Below, piece by piece: positions 22,301 to 32,659 of a stretch of 64,000 nt of DNA. The notes below the pieces were generated by a model, which saw nothing but the letters and a program-made list of their open reading frames with translations, did no database searches and had not been told where the DNA came from. A program made the position numbers and the translations under genes. The DNA comes from Mactra quadrangularis (lineage: Eukaryota; Mollusca; Bivalvia; Venerida; Mactridae): positions 16,642,011 to 16,706,010 of the forward strand of contig CM046297.1 in the NCBI GenBank assembly GCA_025267735.1. Direction: 5' to 3'. The first letter of the stretch is position 1. Every line of letters starts with the position of its first letter.

Positions 22301-25088
22301 GTAATACAAACATAATTTTTTGTCGTATAAGATATAACCCTATTGGGTTATAAGACAGATATGTATTAAGGAGATTTAATCAAACTTAGAACGGTAAAAT
22401 TTCATTTTAAGTGAACGTTAAAGTTGACGCGGCAACACATCATTCATAATAAATAACGTGGATTTATAAACATATACATATTTCTTGTTTTATTTCCTCG
22501 AACATGCCCAGAGCAAATTTTAATAAATTATATATTTCAGTTCTGCAAATACAGAAATGAAGTTATCATCATTTTATTCTTTATATACAAATGTACTAAT
22601 CTTCAGCTTTCTTCTATTAATCATAAACACCCAAAAATAGTAACGGTAACAAACGCGCGACTTTCTACAAAAAGGTAATTAATATTAAATATTTGCATCG
22701 TTAATTATATGTCGTCTTAGTTAGTGAAGGTGAAAATAGTTTATTTTTATACCGAGTGTTGACACGTTTTTCAACTGAGTACGTCGGAAGTAATGTCTAA
22801 TTGGACGTCAGCCGCGGCAATCGTTTACGTAAAAAACCGAAACAAGATGTATCACTAAGTTCTACATAAAATTTACATTAATGGTGATATCATTAGTATA
22901 CATGTTTTGGTTCATCTTCCCATATCGTCGACGCAACGACCTTTCATAGAAATGTCAAATTGAAATTAATCGACTTTTTAAAAAAGAAATGAAACTTTTA
23001 TTGACGTAGAAAAGTTATTTACATTAAATCACCGCGGATCAAAACTTCAAACACGTGTACACTTGGCCTTTCATCCGTATTTTTTCACCATAACATGTTG
23101 TTTTTTGCTAAATGGTTAAGATTGATTAGCAAGTGGTTTATCAAAACGTTTAAAGCTTGATAAAGAAAATATTGTATATACAATTATACATGTATAATAA
23201 TTACATACATGAAACAATCTATCATTTATGTTACGTATTTTGAATTTGATGGGACAATTATGTCTATATAAGTTACCGACTTTAAGTAAGTTTTTATGTC
23301 ATGTATCTTAAGGGCACATTCGGGTCATGTTTAAAAGTTCTAGGAGACCGCTGAACTTGGGCCTATTGCAGGGACATGTCCAGATTTTTTTCCGGGGGTC
23401 CAAATTTTCTAATCACAACCAGAGCATATATTGTTTGCAGATTAAACGCAACATATTGATAATAAAAACTACATAACTATTAGATCTATGTTAAATACAA
23501 ATTCGAGCGCAGCGAACCCGAGAAAATTGCTGCATGCTACTGAAAAATTGTTCACAGTTAAAAAAAAACACTAATGGATGGGTATATTTAGAAAATTTCA
23601 GAGGGGGGGGGCGGACCCCCTGACCCCGCTAGATCCGCCTATGTATTGGTTGCAACCGTGAAAATAATAAAATTGTTAAAAAATTGTAACAATATTAAAA
23701 AAGGTTTCATCGGCTGAGCTACCTGTGAATGCTTGGTTCAGACAAAAGTTTGAGTTTCATGAGGTGTACATGAAGAAATGCTCAGTGAATTTCTATGGAA
23801 ACCGTATACGGATCTTTATCATTGACCACTTCAACCGGAAGTCACACATTAACAATTTACCTAAATGTAGTTCCGGTGCATTTTGATATTTAAATGTCAG
23901 ACGTCGCGTGCTTATATCATTGAGAACAGAATGTGTAAGTTCACATAGTACATTTTGTTTGCAACATTTAACAAACCCATTGCACGCGACAATAGGCCAC
24001 TCTTCTATTTTTCTGTACTACTAACATTAAGGCGCGCGCAAAAAAGTACAAAAACAGTATCATGGATGAATATTTTAACAAATTATGAAATATCGTCTGC
24101 TTACCATCTTTAAGCAATGTTCTAACCATTTCAACATAGTCATAAAACGCTGCTTTCATCAATGCGGTCTCTCCTTTGTTATTCATTGCATCTGCTATGC
24201 ATCTTCCTGGATTAAGAGAAAAACTGTTTTGATTAATAAACATTCTTTCAAAGTAACAGAAATATGAATTTGCGTCAGTAATATCTAATATGACGTCATA
24301 CATTTTGCGTCCGATCGGTACAAAATGGCGTCATTTTAGTCATATCAGTGTAGTATGGCTTCAATCAAGAAAGTTCAATCAATCAATGTTTCATTTCAGT
24401 CGAACATGTTCAATATGAGTGACTATTTCTTCAAACCAGTCAAATTAAAGCAAAATTATTACAACTATGATGTCTCTGAAGTCAAGAGACGTCATTAGAG
24501 TAAGTTGAAGTGAGCCTATGTTTTGACAAAACTTTCGTATACAGTACTTATAACATTGCATTATTATCTGCATATTGCAACCACATCTATTTACTAATAT
24601 CTGTGGTCAGTCAATGTCTTATTTCAGATTAACAAAACAGGTTTGACGTCTTTTACTGAGTAAAGTGAGTAATGTGGCGTCATTAAATCATGTATACATG
24701 TGTACATTTTAAATGACACCATTATGCATCGTGCGGCTTTTTAAAGAGTGATCAGTTTCATACCAGTTTCTATAAGTTTCTTCACAACTTCTGTGTTCCC
24801 TTCGTCTACAGCAAGATGCAAGGCAGTATTTCCATTATCATCGGTGACATTGACGTCACACTTAGACGACAACAATATATCCAAAATTTCAGTCCGATTT
24901 AGAGTAGACGCTACCATTAATGGCGTCAAACCGGAAGTGTTCTTTGTATTCCATGCCATAACGTTTGTATTTAGTGATTCTTTTACACCTTCAACATCGT
25001 TTTTGTATACACATTCATTTAGTGTTTTTCTTTCTTCAATGACGTCACTTCCGGACTGGCAGACGGCGGAGGGAGAAGCTTGACGCAT
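18491..25088 (-). CDS. Ankyrin-repeat protein with Ser/Pro-rich tail (4 exons)
   Basis: Joining 24764-25088, 24105-24206, 20707-20916 and 18491-19344 on the minus strand gives an open frame of 496 residues. All introns are phase 1 with GT/AG ends. Residues ~22-219 form five to six ankyrin repeats: a weak first one, then units starting near SGLTPLMVA (52), NGNTALHLAV (85), KGETALMKAA (119), AGQTALLIAI (153) and a divergent LGHSALYIAV (186). Residues 230-496 look disordered, with about a dozen Ser-Pro sites (eight between 271 and 318), an acidic SSDSDDSP stretch and basic sites such as RRKISLP. No signal peptide or membrane segment is seen. Ankyrin repeats bind partner proteins and the tail looks like a substrate of proline-directed kinases; a scaffold role is inference. 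The layout resembles ANKRD34-type proteins, but I do not recognise an orthologue. Confidence 0.85.
19345..20706 (-). other. Ankyrin gene intron 3
   Basis: AT-rich intron with a G14 tract at 19484-19497. No other feature recognised. Confidence 0.7.
20707..20916 (-). CDS. Ankyrin gene, coding exon 3
   Basis: Ends at GCAG|GTATGT. The acceptor is ambiguous: AAG|GTTCAG|CATC offers two sites six bases apart (exon start at 20916 or 20910), both in frame. They add or drop two residues between ankyrin repeats. The exon encodes DIKNKAGQTALLIAIREG, then LLLKAGCDVRVMD and the divergent last repeat. Confidence 0.85.
20917..24104 (-). other. Ankyrin gene intron 2
   Basis: Contains the hAT MITE at 21032-21452, G-rich tracts near 21900 and 22060, and fragments of a GGGGGCGGACCCCCTGACCC-type repeat near 23385 and 23601-23640 that resembles pieces near 55860 and 61870. 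No exon seen. Confidence 0.65.
21032..21452 (-). mobile_element. hAT-type MITE, copy 2
   Basis: Same family as 7275-7713 in the opposite orientation. Ends TAGGGCTGCGG and CCACAGCCCTA are flanked by a perfect 8-bp target duplication GAACAAAC (21024-21031 and 21453-21460). It carries GAGTATCCGAGTACTC and ACTCGCGGTTCGG segments but no transposase. It lies in intron 2 of the ankyrin gene. Confidence 0.9.
24105..24206 (-). CDS. Ankyrin gene, coding exon 2
   Basis: A 102-base exon bounded by AATCCAG|GAAGAT and AAAGATG|GTAAGC. It encodes RCIADAMNNKGETALMKAAF and the rest of one ankyrin repeat, and keeps the phase-1 frame at both ends. Confidence 0.85.
24207..24763 (-). other. Ankyrin gene intron 1
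   Basis: AT-rich intron bounded by GTATGA and CTTAATCCAG. Nothing else noted. Confidence 0.75.
24764..25088 (-). CDS. Ankyrin gene, coding exon 1
   Basis: Starts at the ATG at 25086-25088 (MRQASPSAVCQSGSDV...) and ends with ...KKLIETG at the donor ACTG|GTATGA. No in-frame stop lies between this ATG and the acceptor-like site at 25116-25117, so a coding extension from an upstream exon is possible but not needed. Confidence 0.85.
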
Positions 25089-25115
25089 CTTTAAAGACTT
25101 CGTAACTTTAAAGTG
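25089..25115 (-). other. Probable 5' UTR piece with upstream splice acceptor
   Basis: Upstream of the ankyrin ATG the minus strand reads TTTATTCACATTTCAG|CACTT, a good acceptor with the exon starting at 25115. This implies at least one more exon upstream, probably non-coding. Confidence 0.55.
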
Positions 25116-27711
25116 CTGAAATGTGAATAAAATATATATAGTTTTAAGCCGTTGGTTAAACTTGCAATTTTAGTGCTGGTTCCTTCTACGAATCTTTATT
25201 GACTGATCGAGACTCGATCTTGCAATTTTAGATAGCCGTAATGGAGTCACTCACATGAAAATGTGTTTTTGTAGAATTTATTTGCGAAAATATCTATGAT
25301 CACGAAACATATTTGCTTATAAAGTTTGAAGATAAAACTTTTTGGTAAAAAACTTAATTAATCGCCAGAGAACAGTAAAATGTAGTAGAAATTCTGCATC
25401 TAGCAAATACAGTAAAGTGCCACAATTCTGATCATCAAAATGAATGATTTTTTAGCAAAATGGACGTAATATGGGGATAATTTACTTCTCAAATGAAGCA
25501 TATGGGACTAAAAATAGTTAAAAAATCACATAATTTTGCAATTACAATTAAGGTTGTCTTGATGTCGGAACTTTTATACATTGCTTTTGAATTGATCTGG
25601 ATTCATCTTCAGAAAATATAAAATATTTATTATAAAAGACACGAATGGTTACCGAAAATGTAAAATACTTGCTTAAAATCTTAAAGCGTACTAAAATTGT
25701 ACTCACCTAAAATGGTAATTCCAATTAAATACCAATTATGCAAAATTCTATTTTAACTAAATATTTTATTTTAAAATCCTAATAATATTATCACCGTCAT
25801 AATCACAAGTCGCTGAGTTAACTAAGATGTTTTTATTTCAAACAGTAGTTTATATCATCCTTCATTTCATGCGTCATGAATTTAAAATTTGTTAATTATA
25901 ATGTCCCACGTGACATGTTTATTGTTTTCAAGGTGAATTTGGCTCACCTGTATATAATTTGAAATTCACAGTAGAAGACTGTTGTTCGCTTATAATGTAA
26001 ACAAGTTTGAACTTTTGGATCCGAATGAGACCAGTGTAAGGACAAATACGAGCTCATGGAAACCCTTTCATGATAATTGACAACTACTGATCCTACGTCA
26101 CCTTTGAATATAGGAGGCTAGTATTATAATTATTGTATACCGCATTTGTATAGAGCTCTTTTCATATTGAATATACATGTATGTTCAAAAGCGCTTCACA
26201 ATTATATGCATAATTAGGAAATACGATTTTAAATGAAAATGAAAATGGTTAAGAGATGATAAAATATGAAATAATAAAACGAAAACTAATATAAAACTAA
26301 GAATTAGTAATCAATAAAGTGCTCATGTTAGTTAAAAACAACAGAAACAAAACCAAGTGGATTTTTAACTGTAAAAGATAGTGAATGAGTAATAATGGAC
26401 TGTTTGTAGAACCGTAGGGAATCAGGCTAGATGCCCTGAAAATCCATGATTGCAAGGTGCAAAGTTGGATTCTAATCCAAGACTCCCGCCCGAACATTCA
26501 TCAGCATTAGTGCTACAGATCGTGTAATAGGTTATGGATATTTATGTACTTTAAGTAATGGAAGAATATGGTAAATGCATATACAAGAGTGAATCATCGA
26601 TTTTCTGATCTAAACGGACCCCTCAGACATTCAATATTATATGTTAAAGTGCATAAAAGTTATAGAATCTATGTTGATTGTAAATCGTATATGATGATTG
26701 AACTTATTGAATTCTTATAATGTTTCAATAATGAGAGTCGTACATACTTAATCTTTGGTGCTTTTCTTGCTACAAGCCGACGAGCGTTTAACAAAGAAAT
26801 CCGGAGGTTTGTCGTGAAAAATCGTATGCCTACGTATTTAACTCACGTGCATTTCTTGTAGCTTAATGAAGAAAGTTTACGTAGAAATCCGAACGTGAAA
26901 TGTTGAAGCACAGTAAGTCTGGGAAATTGCCATGATAATAAATAATATCATCACTCACATTATTTTTGTAGTTGCTAATAACGTACTTACTGAAATGACA
27001 TTATGAGGTTGTGGCATTTGTGTTATTATGATAACAGTACATAAATGCAACTTGGCATCCAGTACAATGATACAAAATTTTAGTTTGTGGGTCAAGCAAT
27101 CTGATTAAAACCCGATCTAAAATTTTCCGCTCGCATACTCGCTAATTTAGATCTGGCCTTTTTCAAACGAAGGTCACGTTCAGGCGACCTTTTCTCATCA
27201 TAATATTCATGACAAAAAATGTTATGATACGTAACTTGTTTACATCGCCTACGTCACGCAATTTGAAATGAGCCGCCCAATCGAAGACTGTGAATAATAC
27301 CGCTGTTAAATTCATTCTATAAATAGAAGGTGAAGATATCACCAGACCGTTTGTGCACAGAATGCTGTTAAATTAGCATGCAAAACTTGGTCTAAAAATC
27401 GAAATTACTAAATCAAAATGTGATTAATAGTGTTTCCGTCTAGATGAAAGTTACGCACTGATTGGTCAAAACAAAGTTCATCTCGACGTGACCTTCCACG
27501 GAGAAAGTAGAGATCCTGTACGCCAACGCTCGACAGGATATCTGTTTACAGAGATTGTGGGTCAAGATTTAGTGCCTTATATAAAATATTATCTAAAAAT
27601 ACAACTGTTTGCTTGTTTACGTCGCAGAAATACTTGATTTTTTTATGCAAAACAGAAGCGCTGCTGACTGTCTTCTGATAAAACATTGATCTTGTCCGTT
27701 TTGGTATTCTT

Positions 27712-27784
27712 GTACCCAGAGGCAATCAATATTCTTTATTGAACTTTTTTTGTTAGATCAACAATCTTGATAACCTCTGGGTAC
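27712..27784. repeat. 11-bp perfect inverted repeat
   Basis: GTACCCAGAGG (27712-27722) is complementary to CCTCTGGGTAC (27774-27784) with 51 bases between. The right arm is followed by a segment that recurs inverted at 37241-37273. Confidence 0.6.
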
Positions 27785-27789
27785 GAAAA

Positions 27790-27821
27790 TCAGGGAATTA
27801 GATATCATTATCTATGTCTCT
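27790..27821. repeat. Dispersed repeat piece (inverted copy at 37241-37273)
   Basis: CAGGGAATTAGATA ... TATCTATGTCTCT appears here, and its reverse complement with a slightly different centre is at 37241-37273. It probably belongs to one foldback family together with the hairpin beside it. Confidence 0.6.
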
Positions 27822-28589
27822 TACGAAAATATAATTTTGGAGGACAACTTTTGAATGTCTTAAATGTTTTGAATGCGTGTGTGATCTAGACAACTGCAAG
27901 TGTAGGCTTGATTCAAGAATCAAATGCTTGGAGTTATTGCATGTGTGAAAACGAAATCTGAACCCATGCCTGCTTTTCAAAGCTACTAGCGGAAAATGTC
28001 GAGGTTCTTTCGAATACACGTACATGAATATTACCAAAGGGAAGTAACTCTGATTCAAAGTCTATTAAATTCAGTTACCTCCCCAAAAATCTGATAAATT
28101 TATATGACAAGTTGATTCATTGCAAAATGATTAATAGCATTGTTTATAAGCAGACGACAAATGTTCACATGGTTTTATTTAATCACCAGTAACTTAATTA
28201 ATCTTAATACTTTGTACCAGGAGTCATAATTTTAAGAAAAATATGTCAATGTTATTTCTAATTAGAATAATGTGTGTTTAACCAGCGATCAATCACACTT
28301 TAATTATGTAGGTTGCAAGTAGTACCCTCAGACCACGGCACTAGAGTCCTTACATTCGATAATAAATTCGTTCTTATGATTGAATTATGACATTGTCGAA
28401 AAAAACATAAAAAGAACCCTTTAAGTTTTTAACTACATGTACATTTGTATCGCCTTTGAGTCGTGGCCACAAAGTGCTACTTTTGCTAGCAATTTTTTTA
28501 TATAACGAATCGTGAAATAATAATTTAGTTCTAAAACGGCAGCTATTTAACACGGCAAGTCCATTTGTCCGGCATAATGCCACTAGTCG

Positions 28590-29050
28590 GTAATATGTGT
28601 TTTGTGTATAAAATCGGCCCATCTGAGTGCTGATTTTATACACAAAACAGAAAGTACCGACCTTAAGTGGACTTTGGCCCAACCCACGGAATTTTTCCAG
28701 GGTAGCCGCTATACACATATGATAGCCTTTGGTCAAGCCTCTAGCGTAGTATACACCAGTACCCGGCTTAGTCGCTTAAACTCGGAATTCGATCCCTGAA
28801 ACATGGCCCATCTGAATCCTGATTTTTCTACACAAAACGTTAAGTACCGACATTATGTGGTCTTTGGCCCAAGCCAACGGAATTTTCCCAGGGTAGCCGC
28901 TATACACATATGATAGCCTTTGGTCAAGCCTCTAGCGTAGTATACACCAGTACCCGGCTTAGTCGCTTTAACTCTGGATTCGAGCCCTGAAACATGGCCC
29001 GTCTGAATGCTGATTTTTCTACACAAAACGTTAAGTACCGACATTATCAC
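28590..29050 (+). repeat. ~190-bp satellite monomers, cluster 1
   Basis: CACAAAAC landmarks at 28641, 28831 and 29022 give monomers of 190 and 191 bp. Each contains CTTTGGCCCAA, CCAGGGTAGCCGCTATACAC, CACCAGTACCCGGCTTAGTC and CTGAAACATGGCCC. The left edge is an inverted partial copy. A diverged cluster of the same family lies at 58424-58790. Confidence 0.8.
28599..28648. repeat. Head-to-head satellite junction (17-bp palindrome arms)
   Basis: GTTTTGTGTATAAAATC (28599-28615) and GATTTTATACACAAAAC (28632-28648) are exact complements with a 16-base spacer. This is where an inverted partial monomer meets the direct array. Confidence 0.75.
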
Positions 29051-29058
29051 TAGAAGGA

Positions 29059-29185
29059 TGGCAAAATCTGGTCATTCCAAATATGGTATATAAAAGACAT
29101 GTTGTGCGCATGTGCGAACAACGGAGTTGGCCGATCTGTGCCGAGCAAAACTCAAAAAGTCGCCATATTGGATTGATGAATGCAG
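29059..29185. promoter_or_regulatory. Promoter-like patch, possibly bidirectional
   Basis: Contains the NRF1-like TGCGCATGTGCG (about 29105-29116) and, on the minus strand, ATCCAATATGGCGAC (29159-29173), identical over 15 bases to the DIP2 promoter YY1-like site. GC content is locally higher. GGCAAAATCTGGTCATTCC (29060-29078) recurs inverted at 56547-56565. It could drive the minus-strand ankyrin gene and the plus-strand spliced unit that starts nearby. No transcript evidence is available. Confidence 0.45.
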
Positions 29186-29253
29186 CCGACGTATACGGCT
29201 ATGATTATGTTGTGATTTATTCGCGAAAGTGAGAATGTAGGTTATGTAACAAC

Positions 29254-29387
29254 ATGATTGATACAAAAAGTAAATTTGCAAGCAATTTGAGCCCAAAAAA
29301 TGTAACTGAAATGGAAGAGTGTTCGATAATGTCTCCAAGACTCTACTACGACCTGGTGACCTGGTTTTGAATCGACTGCTTGATAAG
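29254..29387 (+). ncRNA. Candidate first exon of a plus-strand spliced transcript
   Basis: A putative exon ends at GATAAG|GTAATT (29387). It holds a 38-codon small ORF (29254-29370, MIDTKSKFASNLSPKNVTEM then EECSIMSPRLYYDLVTWF). Downstream on the same strand are two more exon-like pieces (30973-31046 and from 32017). The chain is inferred from splice signals only; it may be a long non-coding RNA or the 5' end of an unrecognised gene. Confidence 0.3.
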
Positions 29388-30574
29388 GTAATTTATGGGT
29401 TTTTTAATTATAAATAGCTTTCAGTGTTTATTTAATGCGTTTTATTTGTGGAAAAATGAATGTCTACTTTTTGATATTCAAAACGCACACGAAAATGAGA
29501 ACATACTAACCCTCATATTCGGTGCATATTTCGGACACAAAAATTCGGATAAGAATTATCATGAAGTCTAATAGAATTTATTATTTTATCTTATTGAGTC
29601 TATCTGTTGCCATTGTTTGTATACGTTGTTTCTAAGAAGGTGGGAGATGGTCCTTAACATTGAACCATTCAAGGAAAAATAGAAAATTCGAAAAAAGCTG
29701 TTCCCGGTATGTTACGGTCGCACGGACTTTACTCTGTTCCTTACAGCTTAAGGGGGGTAACTCTAAAAATCAAAATTACTTTCTACTTTGACAGATAATA
29801 ACATGAACCATAGTTTGAACATATTTCTATTGCTTCGATAAAAATCAGCCTTGTAGGCAATGTGTGGATCTTGTATCATTGTGACCCATCAATTAAGCTT
29901 TCAGTAAGTTAAGTATGTTGATATCAGTTGTTAAACTTGTGAACTGATGGAAAACATTTTCTAAACTTAGATGTAGGACAGCTTTATTCTGTCGTCTGCA
30001 TTCTTTCCCATAATAATTTATGGTCTATGATATTGAAAAGATCAATTGCCTTAGTAATTTGAGCATTCTTACCTTACAGGCTGCATGTATTAGCCCTGTG
30101 GCAAGTTATAATATGTACTTTGCTTCCCCATACCTTACTATACAGTAAATTCAGTAATACAAATTAAGACAGTAAGACTCATTAAGTACTGTCTCTATAT
30201 AACCATGAACAAACTCTCTTCAAATATAAAGTCTTAATATTTATATCTTTATTATATTTTATGCACAAAAAGTGTTTTGTTTCTTTTCAGACAAATTATA
30301 TACTGTACATGTAAAGTAATACCAATGAAGACTAAGTAACATAGATATGGTGCATGGTCTCAATGGATACAAAGCTTTAAAATTTGTAAATTTGAAGATA
30401 AAAGCAAGGTATTATTATTATCAAAGTTGATTTTTTTAGATTTGTACTCATATGTCTTTTTTGGAACAGCATGTATACTCTCCATTATTCATTAGTGAGG
30501 CTAGTACACATGAAGTTAGATTATATATCCTTCTGATTTGAATAAGTTACATTATATTATGTATATAATGCAAT

Positions 30575-30725
30575 AAGCATGGCCAAGTGGTTACAACATT
30601 TGACTTGTGGATAGTCCCTGTTAGATTGAATTTTGAATCAGATTCAAAACCTATTTGGCTGTTTCCTTGAGCAAACTTTATCTTACTAGCTCAGTACAAG
30701 GAAACTAGGATGTGGACTCAAATGT
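30575..30725 (+). mobile_element. tRNA-derived SINE, family 2
   Basis: ATGGCCAAGTGGTTACAACA is a box A-like start, followed by a decayed box B and a tail GTTTCCTTGAGCAAACTTTA...GCTCAGTACAAGG. Related tails occur at 36900-36960, and inverted at 16245-16315 and 61770-61830. Confidence 0.6.
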
Positions 30726-30972
30726 GATTAATCTAAGTTGTAAAAACTTGTTTAACAATCAAGCTTAAATAGATGATAATAAAAAAGTAGAATGCGATGA
30801 ACTTTCCTTGGTACAGTATTTGTTTAATAAAGTTCATTTGATATATTTTGCTATGAAAAATACTTATTTCCATAATGTGGGTTTTATATAAATTATTAAA
30901 TATGGATTTTATGGAGCTATTTAACTGATAGATTTTAGTGAATTAATATAAAAGTTTTATTTTCTATTTCAG

Positions 30973-31046
30973 GACAATCAAAATAAAACAGTGGATTAAT
31001 TAAGCTGAAGTGAAAATGTTCAGTTATGGACGCATCTGTATTACTT
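30973..31046 (+). ncRNA. Candidate second exon, plus-strand transcript
   Basis: A 74-base segment flanked by TTTCTATTTCAG| and |GTAAGTAAT, both strong splice sites. It contains ATGGACGCATCTGTATTACTT (MDASVLL) reaching the donor in phase 0. Confidence 0.35.
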
Positions 31047-31254
31047 GTAAGTAATCTACACTTATCTTGGATGAACAACATCATGCTAGTATGTTTCATT
31101 GAACTTACATATTATTTAATATATTGGGTTTGTTTCCCAATGTTTTACTTTTCTTGTTATTACTCCCTTGTCTACCTGCAACATCATAGAAACATTATGT
31201 TGTTCCCTAATTTTTCTCTAAAATAGAGGTTGTTAGAAATAGAGGAGAGTTTTA

Positions 31255-31605
31255 GATTTCCTAACACATTATTATTCAGTACCAAGCATAAATCCTCCGG
31301 TCTGGCTGCTTGATACAGAGGTATTTTTTTTATTTATTGGACTTAATGCCGTGTCAACACAATGTTAGGTCATTTTACGGCATCCAGCTCACCTAACCTA
31401 GCTTTGCTGTACCCTTGTCTATAACCATTACTCACCTACCCTTCCACAAGGCCGGAAACTTCTCCATATTATCTAATCAATGGAGGACAATTGAAATTAT
31501 TGTCAAATTTTCATGGAAGGGTATAACCTCCCCGGTTGGGATTCCAACCCACACCCCTCGGACAGTATCCAAATCCCAGCGCGCTACCAACTGCGCTATC
31601 AACCT
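31255..31605 (-). mobile_element. tRNA-derived SINE, family 3
   Basis: Minus-strand head GGTTGATAGCGCAGTTGGTA GCGC (box A) and GGGTTGGAATCCC (box B, near 31540-31552). The 3' part reads GTTGACACGGCATTAAGTCC AATAAATAAA, a tail of the kind found on conserved-core SINEs in many animals. A CCTACCCTTCCACAAG fragment of the same body also occurs near 35211. Confidence 0.75.
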
Positions 31606-31734
31606 TGGTTTTTATACAGAGGTAGATTCTATCTAGTATGATAGTAGAAAGTATTCAATTCAAGACCAATCTCTATGTAGGTCCCACCTAGTAGTTGAAC
31701 ATAAGCCTGTGCTTTAGTCTGACCAGTTAGGATT

Positions 31735-31920
31735 TATGGTCTAGTGGTGGAATACTCTCATTGGGATTAGCGGTCCAGGGTCAAATCCTGTCAGGATAAC
31801 TGTTAATTACCTTCAGATATAGATTTAACAGCATTTGATTTGCTTTACACAGGTGTGGATAGAATTATTTAGGTTGGTGAAAGTGCAATTTAGCATTAAA
31901 CTTAAATACTATAACACAAT
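31735..31920 (+). mobile_element. tRNA-derived SINE, further copy
   Basis: TATGGTCTAGTGGTGGAATA resembles a box A and GGGTCAAATCCTGTC a box B, about 35 bases apart as in tRNA genes. No intact tRNA cloverleaf can be drawn, so a SINE head is more likely than a tRNA gene. Confidence 0.55.
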
Positions 31921-32016
31921 TACATGTTGCCACAAATTTGTTGTTTAAAACTGATGTTATGAAGAGTAGAGTTCTAAGTATACTTTTTATTTTAGATTTT
32001 TGTTTTATGTTTTCAG

Positions 32017-32068
32017 ATTGAAGAGGAAGAATTCAAATTATTTAAAATTCCAGATAAATGTACTTAGA
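32017..32068 (+). ncRNA. Candidate third exon, plus-strand transcript
   Basis: Preceded by TTTTATGTTTTCAG|ATTGAAG. Joined to the previous piece it would read MDASVLLIEEEEFKLFKIPD and end KCT-stop at 32065-32067, a 23-residue peptide. The 3' end of the exon is unknown. Confidence 0.3.
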
Positions 32069-32659
32069 AAACATCCGCTTTGATTCATCAATGGCAAAAT
32101 GATGTACAGTACTGTCAACCTCAGATGTCCAGTAATTGTTGGAAAGTGTTTAATCATCAGAATCTACTATAGTATTCAAGCCATTTTATGTACTGAGAGT
32201 AAACTCTAAAAAATGTTACTAACTATTCTTAGTGTTAACATAGTGTAAAATTATTTAAGCACTAACAGAATGAAGTGCACAAGTGATCAGTTACATAGAA
32301 AATATCCATGAACTATTAACCATTATTATGGAAGATTGTTTATGAACTTAACAAGTTACAATCATGATTTAGTGAATGTATAGATTGTTTAACTTTTTTA
32401 GTCAAGTTTAACACACACTCAAGATCTATCAGAGTTAGTTTAATTCCTCTTTGTCCAAATTTGACTGCATTAAAATGCTGTAAGATGTTGAAATTATGAG
32501 AATGAGTGATATATTTTTATTTGTATCATAATAATTGTCTCAAACTACTTCAGTCATATCCAGTGTGTATAGCTCACTTGGCTCCAAGTGTATTTAAGCT
32601 CATTTGTATAAGTCCTAGTGTGTTTAATATCATTTGGTATATTTCTAGTTTGTTTTTGT

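Larger units (their letters stand above)
25118..28589. other. Non-coding interval upstream of the ankyrin gene
   Basis: AT-rich, no reliable exon. Holds a repeat shared with 4070-4155 (near 27095-27180 and 27515-27550), a hairpin (27712-27784) and a dispersed repeat piece (27790-27821). May be the first intron of the ankyrin gene if its promoter is near 29.2 kb. Confidence 0.5.

Noticed and set aside
24748..25083. 111-codon plus-strand frame
   Set aside because: It is the antisense shadow of ankyrin exon 1, which has clear repeat motifs and splice sites.
31735..31810. Functional tRNA gene on the plus strand
   Set aside because: Box-like motifs are diverged and no full cloverleaf can be drawn; other SINE heads lie nearby.
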